In this document: piece by piece, positions 39,394 through 46,575 of the stretch
How positions within the stretch are numbered: the stretch's first letter is position 1
Layout of the letters: the number at the start of each line of letters is the position of its first letter
Assembly (NCBI RefSeq): GCF_003065405.1
Contig: NZ_CP026947.1
Span: 1,612,001-1,676,000 of the forward strand
Source of the DNA: Corynebacterium yudongzhengii
GTDB taxonomy: Bacteria; Actinomycetota; Actinomycetes; Mycobacteriales; Mycobacteriaceae
DNA length: 64,000 nucleotides
Direction: 5' to 3'
Notes under the pieces: generated by a model
The model's input: the letters and a program-made list of their open reading frames with translations, nothing else
Told to the model about the DNA's origin: nothing
The model's database searches: none
Position numbers and translations under genes: made by a program

Positions 39394-39492
39394 TTCGAAA
39401 AACCACCGCCACCGGCGTACACGCCGACTGAAACCACCGCTTCCTTTAGCGAGCTATCCGCCTATCACGACGCCGTTGTTCTGTTGAAGGTT

Positions 39493-40380
39493 CTACGAAC
39501 TGAATCGACTGCTACTCAGCAGGCCGTGAGGGTGACTGCTCGTTCCCTGATCGACGTCACCCAGCACGGTTTCACCCTCTGGAGCAGCATCGAGTCCGGT
39601 AACAGCCTTATGCTCCTCCGCTGCAGTTAACCCAGCATTCATTCTTATAGTGCTGTTGATCCAGTCAGCCCTGGATGCAATATTGGTGTGCCACATCAGC
39701 ATGTCTTTTCCGTCCACGCAGGACGGGTTGTAACCCCCTCCCGTATGGATCGCATAGATGGTTGACCCGATATAAACAGGTGCCCCCGAGTCACCACTAC
39801 ATGATCGCGATGCGGTTGCAGACTGCGCTTCGAACAGATCGGTATAGACTGCGGACCCGAAATCTATCTCGCCACGATGAGCGACAATCGTCGTGGTGGC
39901 AGACGACGCATAGTCGTGGATCTCTCCGTACCCCGTCAGTGTTGCCTGCTGGCCTATGTCGAGCGGATCCTGCGCTACATCAAAAGTATCCGCATCAATT
40001 CCCGGCCCCACCTCAATCAGAGCAACATCATCTGTATCCGACAATGTGTAGATCCCGGCGATCCCAGCCCGCTGCCCATCAAACTGCTCTAAGTAACCAT
40101 CCATCGACGGGTTCTGAGAGACGCAATGGTGCGCAGTAAGCCAAAACCCATCCCCCACATAACTCGCAGTGCACTCCCTACGGACCTGAAGTGAAGCATC
40201 TCCGCTGGATGAGGGTATAACCTGCCACAAGGCGGCAATTCGATTGTCCATAACAGGAGTAGTGCTTGTCGCCTGCAGCGACGGCCAATCATCCGCCACA
40301 GCGTGAGGCAACCCAGTTACAACGCCCACAACAGTAGCGGCAGCCAGCAGGAATCTGCCGCATTTCCTCTCGACCCTCAT
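39493..40380 (-). CDS. Secreted trypsin-like serine protease (S1 family)
   Basis: 295 residues from ATG 40380. A signal peptide (about 1-29, ending GLPHAVA) is followed by a chymotrypsin-fold domain with the full triad: His in LTAHHC (H85), Asp in DTDDVALIEV (D118) and Ser in SCSGDSGAPVY (S198). Cysteines near the His and Ser suggest disulfides, so it is exported. The C-terminal 60 residues after WINSTIRMNAG are a low-complexity tail. It lies downstream of, and on the same strand as, the four-Cys precursor and small membrane protein, and could process that precursor. An alternative start is 40422. Confidence 0.88.
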   Translation of the reverse strand: MRVERKCGRFLLAAATVVGVVTGLPHAVADDWPSLQATSTTPVMDNRIAALWQVIPSSSGDASLQVRRECTASYVGDGFWLTAHHCVSQNPSMDGYLEQFDGQRAGIAGIYTLSDTDDVALIEVGPGIDADTFDVAQDPLDIGQQATLTGYGEIHDYASSATTTIVAHRGEIDFGSAVYTDLFEAQSATASRSCSGDSGAPVYIGSTIYAIHTGGGYNPSCVDGKDMLMWHTNIASRADWINSTIRMNAGLTAAEEHKAVTGLDAAPEGETVLGDVDQGTSSHPHGLLSSSRFSS

Positions 40381-40663
40381 ATCCCCAACACTCTTTCTCG
40401 CCACAATAGGTGCAGTTTCCACTTAGTTAACATCTGTACGGCTCGCACTGCAGCACTGAAAGACAACTTGTAGCCTAAGGACAGCCAGCGCACACCACAA
40501 CACCAAACGCCTGCACTCGAGGTGCGGCTATCGTTCGCCGAACGCCTTTGAATCTTCCGAAGCAACTATGCTCAAAACCGCATCTTGATTAAAACTCCGT
40601 GTCCACTTTCCGGGGTTCAGGCCCATATTTCTATCATGCGATTTCCAGCAATGTGAGGAGAGG

Positions 40664-40867
40664 CTATTTCTTGGCTTCTCCCGTCCGATCTCTGTGGCGT
40701 TTTTTAATTGGGAATCTAAGCAAGAAGTATGCCGATAGAACGAGGCCGAAGCTTAAACTCACAACAACCCAGGAGTCCTCATTCCCTATGCTGAAAAAAA
40801 CAAACAAGAGGTAAAGCGCTAAGGCCGGTATTACAAGTATTGCTGTGAATGTTAGAAACCTTGTCAT
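40664..40867 (-). CDS. Small two-helix membrane protein (candidate immunity protein)
   Basis: 67 residues from ATG 40867 (MTRFLTFTAILVIPALALYLL), with two membrane helices (about 4-25 and 30-50) and a basic C-terminal tail (FPIKKRHRDRTGEAKK). The size and topology fit small bacteriocin immunity proteins, but no homology is claimed. It starts 13 bp after the stop of the upstream precursor gene, so the two are probably co-transcribed. A longer start at 40915 would overlap the precursor. The 283-bp gap to the protease gene downstream has no other gene. Confidence 0.6.
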   Translation of the reverse strand: MTRFLTFTAILVIPALALYLLFVFFSIGNEDSWVVVSLSFGLVLSAYFLLRFPIKKRHRDRTGEAKK

Positions 40868-40880
40868 TAATACCCTAACC

Positions 40881-41544
40881 CTAACAGTATCTATTCCAAT
40901 CAATATGAGTACCACCTATAGCAGCTCCGATAGTACATGCTGTAGCGGTGATTGGTCCGCCAAGACCGCAATAGAATCCAGTTACTACCGCTGCGGTGCC
41001 TGCTCCTACATAGCTTTTCCAGCAGGGATCGTTTTGAAGTGACGGAAAGTTGTCGTACTTATCAGCCTCGTCCTGTGGCACAACTTCCGGTGAACCTGTA
41101 GATGGATGGAGTAGGAGCGCTTTTCCCTCTAGATTCGCCGCTATTTCTTGCACGACGACCGTAGGGGTGCTCGCTGCAAGACGCTGTCGATCCTCTATTG
41201 AAAAATCAGAATACTTATCAAAATATTCAACTAGCGCTGAAGAATTTTCAATGATAGAAATATTTTCCTGATATTGAACGGGATCTTTCGCAATCGCTTC
41301 TTGCAGATCAAAAGTTTCGTACTCTTCCTGCGCAGAGTCTAGAATTTTCTGTTTCTCGCTTTTGGTTTCTGAAACGGTCTGCGAGCATGTCTCGCTCTGG
41401 TCGACGGGCTGGGTGACAGAACTTTCCGGGGAAGCGGTAAGCAATGCAGCGCTAGACGATTGGGCTGCGGCAGTAGCTGGGGGGGAATGCGATCAGACAA
41501 GCTGCACCTGCGACGATCACTGAATTACCTTTTAGAATACGCAT
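40881..41544 (-). CDS. Sec-exported precursor with four-Cys Gly-rich C-terminus (putative bacteriocin), frame-broken in a G7 run
   Basis: Starts at ATG 41544 after an AAGGAG site. The first 20 codons (RILKGNSVIVAGAACLIAF) are a signal peptide, but the run of seven C (plus strand G7, 41479-41485) puts the rest out of frame. With six C the frame runs on as PPATAAAQSSSAALLTASPE and to the stop, about 220 residues. A hydrophilic Glu/Gln/Ser-rich propeptide (about 35-165) is followed by a C-terminal module of about 47 residues starting CWKSYVGAG, with CGLGG, ACTIGAAIGG and a terminal Cys: hydrophobic, Gly-rich, four Cys. This recalls halocin C8-like and other processed bacteriocins, which is an inference. 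AT-richer than its neighbours. Confidence 0.6.
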
Positions 41545-41704
41545 TCTACTCCTTGTATTAGGTGTGTAGAGGAGTCTAATTGTAACTTTTGACTCCTGTT
41601 GGTCTGTTATTTAGGTCCAATTCCTGCAGGGCAGTGCTACTCCCTGCAACTTGTCTTAATGCTCTGGATATTAAAGTGCGCTCCGCACTTTGGTGACCAG
41701 TAGG

Positions 41705-41854
41705 TCATACTACCTTTGTAGACGTTGTAGCGTCCGAACTCCACCGATACAGCGCAAGAGCCCTTTTCTTGTTGCCGTCTGCAGCAGAAAGATATGGGGC
41801 CATCCGAGCTGCCCCTAGGGCGCCAACTACCGTGTCCCTCGTGGCTGATTTCAT
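41705..41854 (-). pseudogene. Truncated Abi-family gene remnant
   Basis: A 49-codon frame, ATG 41854, reads KSATRDTVVGALGAARMAPY and LSAADGNKKRALALYRWSSD, then stops. This matches my recollection of the N-terminus of Abi (abortive infection) family proteins, where the rest (about 200 residues, with the RNA-binding fold) should follow. Nothing after the stop resumes that domain. It is probably a decayed defence gene in the island. The family call rests on this short segment only. Confidence 0.5.
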
Positions 41855-42046
41855 AACGTAGATACTGCCACAGCAATCATGTAGAGCAGCCCAAGCACTA
41901 ATCACACCACCTAACCGATGGCAGCGAACACACAGCCCTGCCATCGGCAAAGCCAGCATTTCATATCCCCTAGGACACCATGCTGGAGCTAATAAATACC
42001 GTTGACTGGCTCCAGATGATTAGGCATTCTGGGGCCTCCTTTCTTT

Positions 42047-42292
42047 TTATGCTGCGTTGTCTTGTACCTGGTCGAACCAGGCTGCGAGGTAGTTCTGGTC
42101 GCCCTGGAGTGCGCTGACGCGGAGTGCGACCTCTGCGGAGACGGGGTAGCCGGCGCGTACCTTTGCGAGGTCGTTGCGGCGTACCCCGATGAACAGTGCG
42201 AGCTGTTCGTCGGTGGTGAGGTTGCGTGAGCGCATGATTGCTTCGAGCGCTCCGGGGTGGAAGGTGTAACGCGGCTTGCTTAGTGCGTTCAT
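42047..42292 (-). CDS. Cro/C1-like helix-turn-helix regulator
   Basis: 81-residue phage-type DNA-binding protein. The HTH core is ALEAIMRSRNLTTDEQLALFIGVRRNDLAKVRAGYPVSAEVALRVSAL (about 16-63). It is divergent from the longer repressor gene, with a 184-bp intergenic region holding one good and one imperfect operator. The pair looks like a lysogenic/excision switch. A GGAGGGAATTAC stretch precedes the ATG. Confidence 0.75.
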   Translation of the reverse strand: MNALSKPRYTFHPGALEAIMRSRNLTTDEQLALFIGVRRNDLAKVRAGYPVSAEVALRVSALQGDQNYLAAWFDQVQDNAA

Positions 42293-42344
42293 GTAATTCC
42301 CTCCTTGTCATTCATTTATTGTTCCGGTGCTCTGCCATGCGCCG

Positions 42345-42363
42345 GTGTCCCTAGTTTGGGCCA
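42345..42363. promoter_or_regulatory. Imperfect second copy of the repressor operator
   Basis: GTGTCCC (42345-42351), 6-nt spacer TAGTTT, then GGGCCA (42358-42363). The left half is identical to the main operator and the right half is degenerate. It lies 112 bp from the main site, on the side of the divergent HTH gene. Confidence 0.45.
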
Positions 42364-42456
42364 TGCGTCCCGCTAATGCAACCCTCGCACCACGCCATAC
42401 CCCGCCCGTCACCCCCGTCAACACACTTGTGCTGCACAGATTGCCGCGATCACACA

Positions 42457-42476
42457 GTGTCCCTATAGTGGGACAC
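42457..42476 (+). promoter_or_regulatory. Palindromic operator over the repressor -10 box
   Basis: GTGTCCC-TATAGT-GGGACAC is a perfect 7-bp dyad. The spacer TATAGT fits a -10 element, and the ATG follows at once at 42477, 7 nt after the -10. A bound dimer would block the promoter, and the mRNA is probably leaderless. The repressor itself is the natural candidate ligand (autoregulation). Confidence 0.7.
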
Positions 42477-42932
42477 ATGGACATTGAGAAGTGGTTCACC
42501 GACCTGACGGGCAACGCCTCACTACGCGAAGCTGCCGAGACGAGCGGCGTCTCAAAGAGCACCCTTTCCCGCAACCTCGACGCTGGAAGGATGACGCCGG
42601 AGACGATCATCACCCTCTGCCGTGCCTACGGCCGCTCCCCTGTCACCGGACTCGTCGAGACCGGCTACATCGAGTCCTACGAGACCGACGGCGTCTCCGT
42701 CCCCTTCGCCCTCGAGCGGGCGACGAACCAGCAACTCCTCGACGAGATCATGCGCCGCTCCGACCCCGAAGCGCGCCACCTGTTCGGTGCAGACGAGGGC
42801 ACCATCGGACTCGCCCCGGACGCCGAAGTGTTCGACTTCCCCACCCCCGATGTCCACCTCGGTTCCTATGCTGCTGACGACAGCCCCAACGAACCGGAGG
42901 AAGGAGATGAAGGTTTCCACGACGGACCCTGA
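42477..42932 (+). CDS. Phage-type XRE repressor
   Basis: 151 residues from ATG 42477. An N-terminal HTH (FTDLTGNASLREAAETSGVSKSTLSRNLDAGRMTPETIITLCRAYG, about 7-52) is followed by an acidic C-terminal region with PDAEVFDFPTPDVHLGSYAADDSPNEPEEGDE. It overlaps the ImmA/IrrE gene by 26 bp, the classic ImmR-ImmA arrangement in which the peptidase cleaves the repressor upon induction. No ribosome site can be fitted between the operator and the ATG, supporting a leaderless transcript. Confidence 0.8.
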   Translation: MDIEKWFTDLTGNASLREAAETSGVSKSTLSRNLDAGRMTPETIITLCRAYGRSPVTGLVETGYIESYETDGVSVPFALERATNQQLLDEIMRRSDPEARHLFGADEGTIGLAPDAEVFDFPTPDVHLGSYAADDSPNEPEEGDEGFHDGP

Positions 42933-43296
42933 GAAACTCGCACACGAACTCGGGGTGACAATCTTCGAGCACGACACAGGCGAGAAAGGCCGCTACTACG
43001 GCTACGGAATAATCAGCCTCCGCCGCGGCCTCGGCTACCGCGCCCGGCGCTGCACACTCGCCCACGAGCTCGCCCACTACATCCTCGACCACAACCCCAG
43101 AGCCACCGGGTGGTGGAAGGAAAGGCAAGAAAACGCAGCAGACCAGTGGGCAGCTGACCTGCTCATCACCCCCGAAAGATACCGAGACGCAGAGAACACA
43201 CACGGCCCCCACAGCGGAGCCATAGCATTGGAACTCGGCGTGACAACTCACGTCATCAACACCTGGCGCAACCACTACCAAAGGAAAACAGCATGA
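42907..43296 (+). CDS. ImmA/IrrE family metallo-endopeptidase
   Basis: 129-residue zinc peptidase. The active-site motif is TLAHELAHYILDHNP (HELAH, about 56-60), with a downstream Glu in ERQENAADQWAADLLI providing the third ligand region. It probably cleaves the adjacent repressor to derepress the element. A GGAGGAAGGAG site precedes the ATG, inside the repressor gene. Complete by comparison with the short form of the family. Confidence 0.87.
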   Translation: MKVSTTDPEKLAHELGVTIFEHDTGEKGRYYGYGIISLRRGLGYRARRCTLAHELAHYILDHNPRATGWWKERQENAADQWAADLLITPERYRDAENTHGPHSGAIALELGVTTHVINTWRNHYQRKTA

Positions 43297-43541
43297 AAGA
43301 CACAAAAATTTGGGACATGAACACTGGCAGGGCAAGCTAGGCGTAAATACTTAGCGTGTGGGTACGTTCTCGCGGAGGTAGCTTCGAGACGACTGAGCCC
43401 GTCAAAACCTCCCCCGCCACCCCCCGGCCGTAAGTATTATTAACCCGCCCACGATAGCCTCAATGACCGCAAAACAAAGGCCCTAACCGAGCACGGCATA
43501 CTCAGTGTGACCGCGCCCAACACAGAAAGGAAAAGTAATCA

Positions 43542-44042
43542 GTGTCAACCCCGAACGGCCAGCAGCCGAACCCGCAGCCCAACAACCTCCCCGAAGGATA
43601 CGAGATCCGGCAAAAGCGCCCCTGGTACAAGAAGCCCGGCTGCATCATCCCCCTCATCATCGTGATCATCATCCTCCTTTTCATGGGTGGATGCACAGCG
43701 CTTTTCGGAAAAGCCGCTAACGACGTCAACGAGGAAATGAACACCGAACGTGCCATCACCTACGAGGTTGATGGTGACGCCACCGGAGCCCTAGTCACCT
43801 TCATTAACACCGACGGCAACATGTCCCAAGAAAACGGGGTCGCCCTGCCGTGGAGCAAGGACGTCACCTTCACCGGCTTCGACCTTGCCCAGGTCTCAGT
43901 CACCAACGGAGTTGAAGATGAAGGGACCATCAACTGCCGCATCCTCTACAACGGCGAGGTCGTCACTGAAAACTCCGCGTCCGGCATGGGCGCGAGCGCT
44001 TCCTGCTCCATCGCGACGAGTGATATCGACACCGGAGAATAA
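43542..44042 (+). CDS. MmpS-domain transport accessory membrane protein
   Basis: 166 residues: Pro/Asn-rich cytosolic N-terminus, basic KRPWYKKPG, one membrane helix (about 34-52, IIPLIIVIIILLFMGGC), then a beta-sandwich domain. ITYEVDGDATGALVTFINTDG, LPWSKDVTFTGFDLAQVSV, and DEGTINCRILYNGEVVTENSASG resemble the MmpS family, which in mycobacteria partners with MmpL lipid exporters. No mmpL gene is nearby. Start is a GTG after an AGGAAAAG site. It is preceded by about 245 bp without a gene. Confidence 0.78.
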   Translation: MSTPNGQQPNPQPNNLPEGYEIRQKRPWYKKPGCIIPLIIVIIILLFMGGCTALFGKAANDVNEEMNTERAITYEVDGDATGALVTFINTDGNMSQENGVALPWSKDVTFTGFDLAQVSVTNGVEDEGTINCRILYNGEVVTENSASGMGASASCSIATSDIDTGE

Positions 44043-44085
44043 ACGAAACCGAGTTTCATGTGGCTGCGCCTCACACGGTGGACAC

Positions 44086-44112
44086 CCCACCCAGTGGGGC
44101 GCCCTCTTTTTA
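44086..44112 (+). terminator. Possible terminator after the MmpS gene
   Basis: CCCCAC (44086-44091), 3-nt loop, GTGGGG (44095-44100), then CGCCCTCTTTTTA. A short GC stem with a T run a few bases later. Confidence 0.45.
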
Positions 44113-44121
44113 TACCCCAGT

Positions 44122-44196
44122 GCCCGGCGCGGACTGTCCATCGCCGAATACCGATCCACCCTCGCCCACGAACTCAACCATCCAAGAAGCCCCTTC
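44122..44196 (+). pseudogene. ImmA/IrrE metallopeptidase fragment
   Basis: One frame encodes ARRGLSIAEYRSTLAHELNH, the active-site helix of a different ImmA/IrrE-like peptidase, with no complete gene around it and no sensible start. The intervening 44043-44397 stretch (about 355 bp before the lipase) otherwise holds only a weak hairpin and the lipase promoter region. The call rests on the 20-residue motif. Confidence 0.45.
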
Positions 44197-44397
44197 ACAC
44201 GCGCTGGCGGTTCACCCCCTAGCCATCAACGTCATCATTTTCGGCGATGATGCCACTGACGACCACCCGACGTTTGAGATATAGCGGACTGTCAACTCGT
44301 CCGTGAGGACCCCTACCTATTTCATCAATGTTTCATCAATGCCCACTGATAGGGGCCTAATTTCCCGCCCAGCGACACGGAAAATACACTCGACACC

Positions 44398-45252
44398 ATG
44401 ATTCATGTACGACACCGCCATGCCGCCATTGCCGCGGCCACACTGGCCCTCGCCGCAAGCTTCGCCGCACCTGCGGCAGGAGCCAACACCATCCAATCCC
44501 CCTCCTACCCCGACCAACTCGGCGGCACGCCTCCCGCCGTTACCGCACAAGTCCGCGAAGACTCATCCAACCTCCCCGTCGTATGGGTAGGATCAGCCCT
44601 CGACTTCCCCGGCATCAACACCCGCGCCCGCTCCTACTTCGAGAAAAACGGCCTCCGTTTCTTCGAATGGGCACCACTCGCAGTCACCGCCACCGACCCC
44701 AACGTCGGCGTCTTCGATCACATCAATAAATACACACCCAGCCTCAACGCTTACATCGACGACGTGCTACGGCAAACCGGAGCACCCAAAGTCAATCTCG
44801 TCACTTTCTCCCAAGGTGGACTCATTTCCGCAGTATGGCAACGCCAAGGCAACAACGCCTCCAAGGTGGACAAAGTGGTCAACATCTCCGGTCTTGTCCA
44901 CGGATCCCCCGCCGCCCAGTTGGCCAACCAACTCCTTCCCGGTGGCTGCTTGGGAATCGGAACCTGCCAAGACCTTGATCCCAACAGTGACGTCATCCAC
45001 TTCATCACCAACCCCACCGAAGCGCTCCCCGGCATCGAATACCTCAACATCGATTCCCGCGCCGACATCGTCGCCGGTCCCTACACCAACAACCTCATGT
45101 TCGGTGACGGCGACTACCAGAATGTACTCATCGAGGACATGTGTCCCTTCCAACAGGTGGACCACCCGCTCATGGGTTTCCACCACGCGGTACATGAGAT
45201 GATCGTGCAGTTCTTCCGGGGACAGGACGTCAAACCCCACTGCATACCGTAG
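44398..45252 (+). CDS. Secreted lipase (alpha/beta hydrolase)
   Basis: 284 residues. A signal peptide (about 1-29, ending APAAGA) directs export. The alpha/beta-hydrolase fold shows VVWVGSALDF, the nucleophile elbow NLVTFSQGGLISAVW (Ser138), a likely Asp in YLNIDSRADIVAGPY, and His in the C-terminal QVDHPLMGFHHAVHEMI. The pattern is that of bacterial class I.2/EstA-like lipases, possibly acting on triacylglycerols or esters of the host skin or milieu. Cys pairs near GGCLGIGTCQD may form a disulfide. A hairpin terminator follows. Confidence 0.85.
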   Translation: MIHVRHRHAAIAAATLALAASFAAPAAGANTIQSPSYPDQLGGTPPAVTAQVREDSSNLPVVWVGSALDFPGINTRARSYFEKNGLRFFEWAPLAVTATDPNVGVFDHINKYTPSLNAYIDDVLRQTGAPKVNLVTFSQGGLISAVWQRQGNNASKVDKVVNISGLVHGSPAAQLANQLLPGGCLGIGTCQDLDPNSDVIHFITNPTEALPGIEYLNIDSRADIVAGPYTNNLMFGDGDYQNVLIEDMCPFQQVDHPLMGFHHAVHEMIVQFFRGQDVKPHCIP

Positions 45253-45263
45253 CTGACAATCCC

Positions 45264-45298
45264 AGCCATCCTACCCACGTAGGATGGCTTTTCCTTTT
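45264..45298 (+). terminator. Rho-independent terminator after the lipase
   Basis: AGCCATCCTAC (45264-45274), 4-nt loop CCAC, GTAGGATGGCT (45279-45289), then TTTCCTTTTG. Confidence 0.9.
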
Positions 45299-45328
45299 GT
45301 CCCCCTTAACCTCGACATCACAGGAATC

Positions 45329-45466
45329 ATGAATCACACTCAGCAGCCTGAATTCTGGCACACCATCAAACGCGTCCTCGCCATCGTGGTGATCATTTTC
45401 GGCTTCGCCGCCGCACTCACCGGATTGGGGCAGTCTGCCAGGGAATTCTTCGGCGTCATCTTTTAA
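45329..45466 (+). CDS. Small single-helix membrane protein
   Basis: 45 residues from ATG 45329 (MNHTQQPEFWHTIKRVL), with an AGGAA site just before it. One membrane helix spans about 18-36 (AIVVIIFGFAAALTGLG). No family is recognised. It is the last gene before the right attachment site and follows the lipase terminator, so it would need its own promoter. Confidence 0.5.
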   Translation: MNHTQQPEFWHTIKRVLAIVVIIFGFAAALTGLGQSAREFFGVIF

Positions 45467-45484
45467 GTTAATTGTATGCTTTTT

Positions 45485-45505
45485 ATGTCGTGGATTTGTC
45501 GCGGA
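45485..45505 (+). repeat. Right arm-type direct repeats
   Basis: ATGTCGTGGA (45485-45494) and TTGTCGCGGA (45496-45505), 11 bp apart, followed by GTGTGGG, mirror the left-end pair at 38379-38399 and its GAGTGTGGG neighbour. Confidence 0.6.
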
Positions 45506-45554
45506 GTGTGGGCAAGTTTCGGCGTTTAAGCAGCTTAAATGTGGTTTTATTTCT

Positions 45555-45580
45555 AGGTTCGAGTCCTGGTGGGGAAGCTT
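45555..45580. repeat. Right attachment site (attR), partial tRNA-Gln copy
   Basis: Exact 26-bp copy of the tRNA-Gln 3' end (38263-38288), in the same orientation. It cannot form a tRNA on its own. It marks the right end of the island. Confidence 0.9.
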
Positions 45581-45619
45581 GACGACGACCCGCCGGCCAG
45601 TGGTTGCGCTGGTCAGGCG

Positions 45620-45907
45620 CTAGTTCTCCTTAGTGAAGAACACGGCTGCTTTTCTTAAGAACTCGTTTTCGCGTTCCAGCTCGGCGATGCGTTTGGCCAT
45701 CTCTGCAGGATCTGTGGAGTTCGGATCGGCTTTGCGCATGTGGCTTCCGGAGCCGGTGCCGAGGGTGCCTTGTTCCTTGGCGACCCAGCGGCCCAAGGTG
45801 GAGTCGCTAATGCCGTATTCTTGGGCGACTTCGGTCCGGGTTTTGCCGAGCTCGAGGACGGCATCGACGCACTGCTTGCGGAATTCTGCGGAATAACGAG
45901 AGGCCAT
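45620..45907 (-). mobile_element. IS3-family transposase OrfA; OrfB missing
   Basis: 95 residues from ATG 45907. HTH_Tnp_1 domain: SRYSAEFRKQCVDAVLELG, RTEVAQEYGISDSTLGRW, then the leucine-zipper region EMAKRIAELERENEFLRKAAVFFTKEN typical of IS3 OrfA (DNA-binding half of the transposase). The catalytic OrfB (DDE) frame should overlap the 3' end and continue for about 850 bp, but attR lies only 40 bp further. The element is therefore truncated and cannot transpose by itself. Confidence 0.85.
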
Positions 45908-45984
45908 GCCTACTCTCATTGCAGATGAGAGAGTTTCACTGCCCCAAAGAACCTTGGCGCCCTGCACAGCAGAGGAACTTCACA

Positions 45985-46461
45985 ATGCTAGGGATTGGAA
46001 CTGGCATCATCATCGCCGAAGACACCGGCGCCCGTCTCTGGAACGGCACCCAATGCGCCGACTACATCGGCGTCACCGCCCGCACCTGGTCCAACTACTA
46101 CGCCAACGGACGCACGCCTAAACCCGTGGCTACATGGGGTAAGGCGGCACCACTGTGGGACGCCGAGGAGATCAAAGCCGGGCAAGCCAACCGTCCTGGC
46201 TCCCCGTGGTCAACGCTCCCACGAGCAAGCAGAGCGACTGATCAGCTCGCACTGGTCTTCTTCAGAGTCGCTGTTTTAGGAGTTCTGCGAGTATTTCCTG
46301 ATCGAGGTGGCGAGGCACTTGCCCGTGATTGCCCAGGACTGTTTGATGATCTCGCTCGCTGTGGGGATGGGGAGGCACCGTCGCCTGACGGTGCGCGGCT
46401 GAAGGTATGCCATCACCCACTCACCTGGTCTTTCCTTGTTTTAAGGAGACTTCACCAATGA
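45985..46461 (+). CDS. HTH protein, probably truncated or fused
   Basis: A reading frame of 158 residues from ATG 45985, with an AGAGGAAC site upstream. Only the first 75 residues look real: LWNGTQCADYIGVTARTWSN then YYANGRTPKPVATWGKAAPLWDAEEIKA, a compact excisionase/AlpA-like HTH seen in phage and island genes. After about GSPWSTLP the frame becomes low in quality and unrelated. It may be a decayed island gene. The stretch from about 46210 to 46575 holds no other gene that I can support. Confidence 0.45.
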   Translation: MLGIGTGIIIAEDTGARLWNGTQCADYIGVTARTWSNYYANGRTPKPVATWGKAAPLWDAEEIKAGQANRPGSPWSTLPRASRATDQLALVFFRVAVLGVLRVFPDRGGEALARDCPGLFDDLARCGDGEAPSPDGARLKVCHHPLTWSFLVLRRLHQ

Positions 46462-46575
46462 ACCCAGCGGTTTACTTCACATCCACCAGTGTCTTCCCCG
46501 CATTCATCCGCCCTTCAGCATCTCAGGAAAGCTCGATCACTCCTCACTGACAGCACCACATAACTCGATAGCCGC

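Larger units (their letters stand above)
38289..45580. mobile_element. tRNA-Gln genomic island (about 7.3 kb), integrase missing
   Basis: Region bounded by attL in tRNA-Gln and an exact partial tRNA copy at the right. It contains an excisionase-like HTH, phage-type repressor genes with an ImmA/IrrE peptidase, a putative bacteriocin block, an MmpS protein, a lipase and degraded fragments. Base composition drops clearly at about 40.4-42.0 kb. No integrase gene or fragment is visible, so the element is either a remnant or depends on an integrase elsewhere. Confidence 0.85.

Noticed and set aside
40873..40886. CCCTAACCCTAACA resembles telomere repeats
   Set aside because: Only two units in an AT-rich intergenic stretch; no linear-replicon context. 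Chance similarity.
41637..41876. 79-codon frame overlapping the Abi-like remnant
   Set aside because: The other frame gives the recognisable Abi-type segment; this one has no features and no ribosome site.
46210..46461. C-terminal half of the HTH frame as a real domain
   Set aside because: After residue 75 the sequence loses any protein-like pattern and looks like read-through of degraded DNA.
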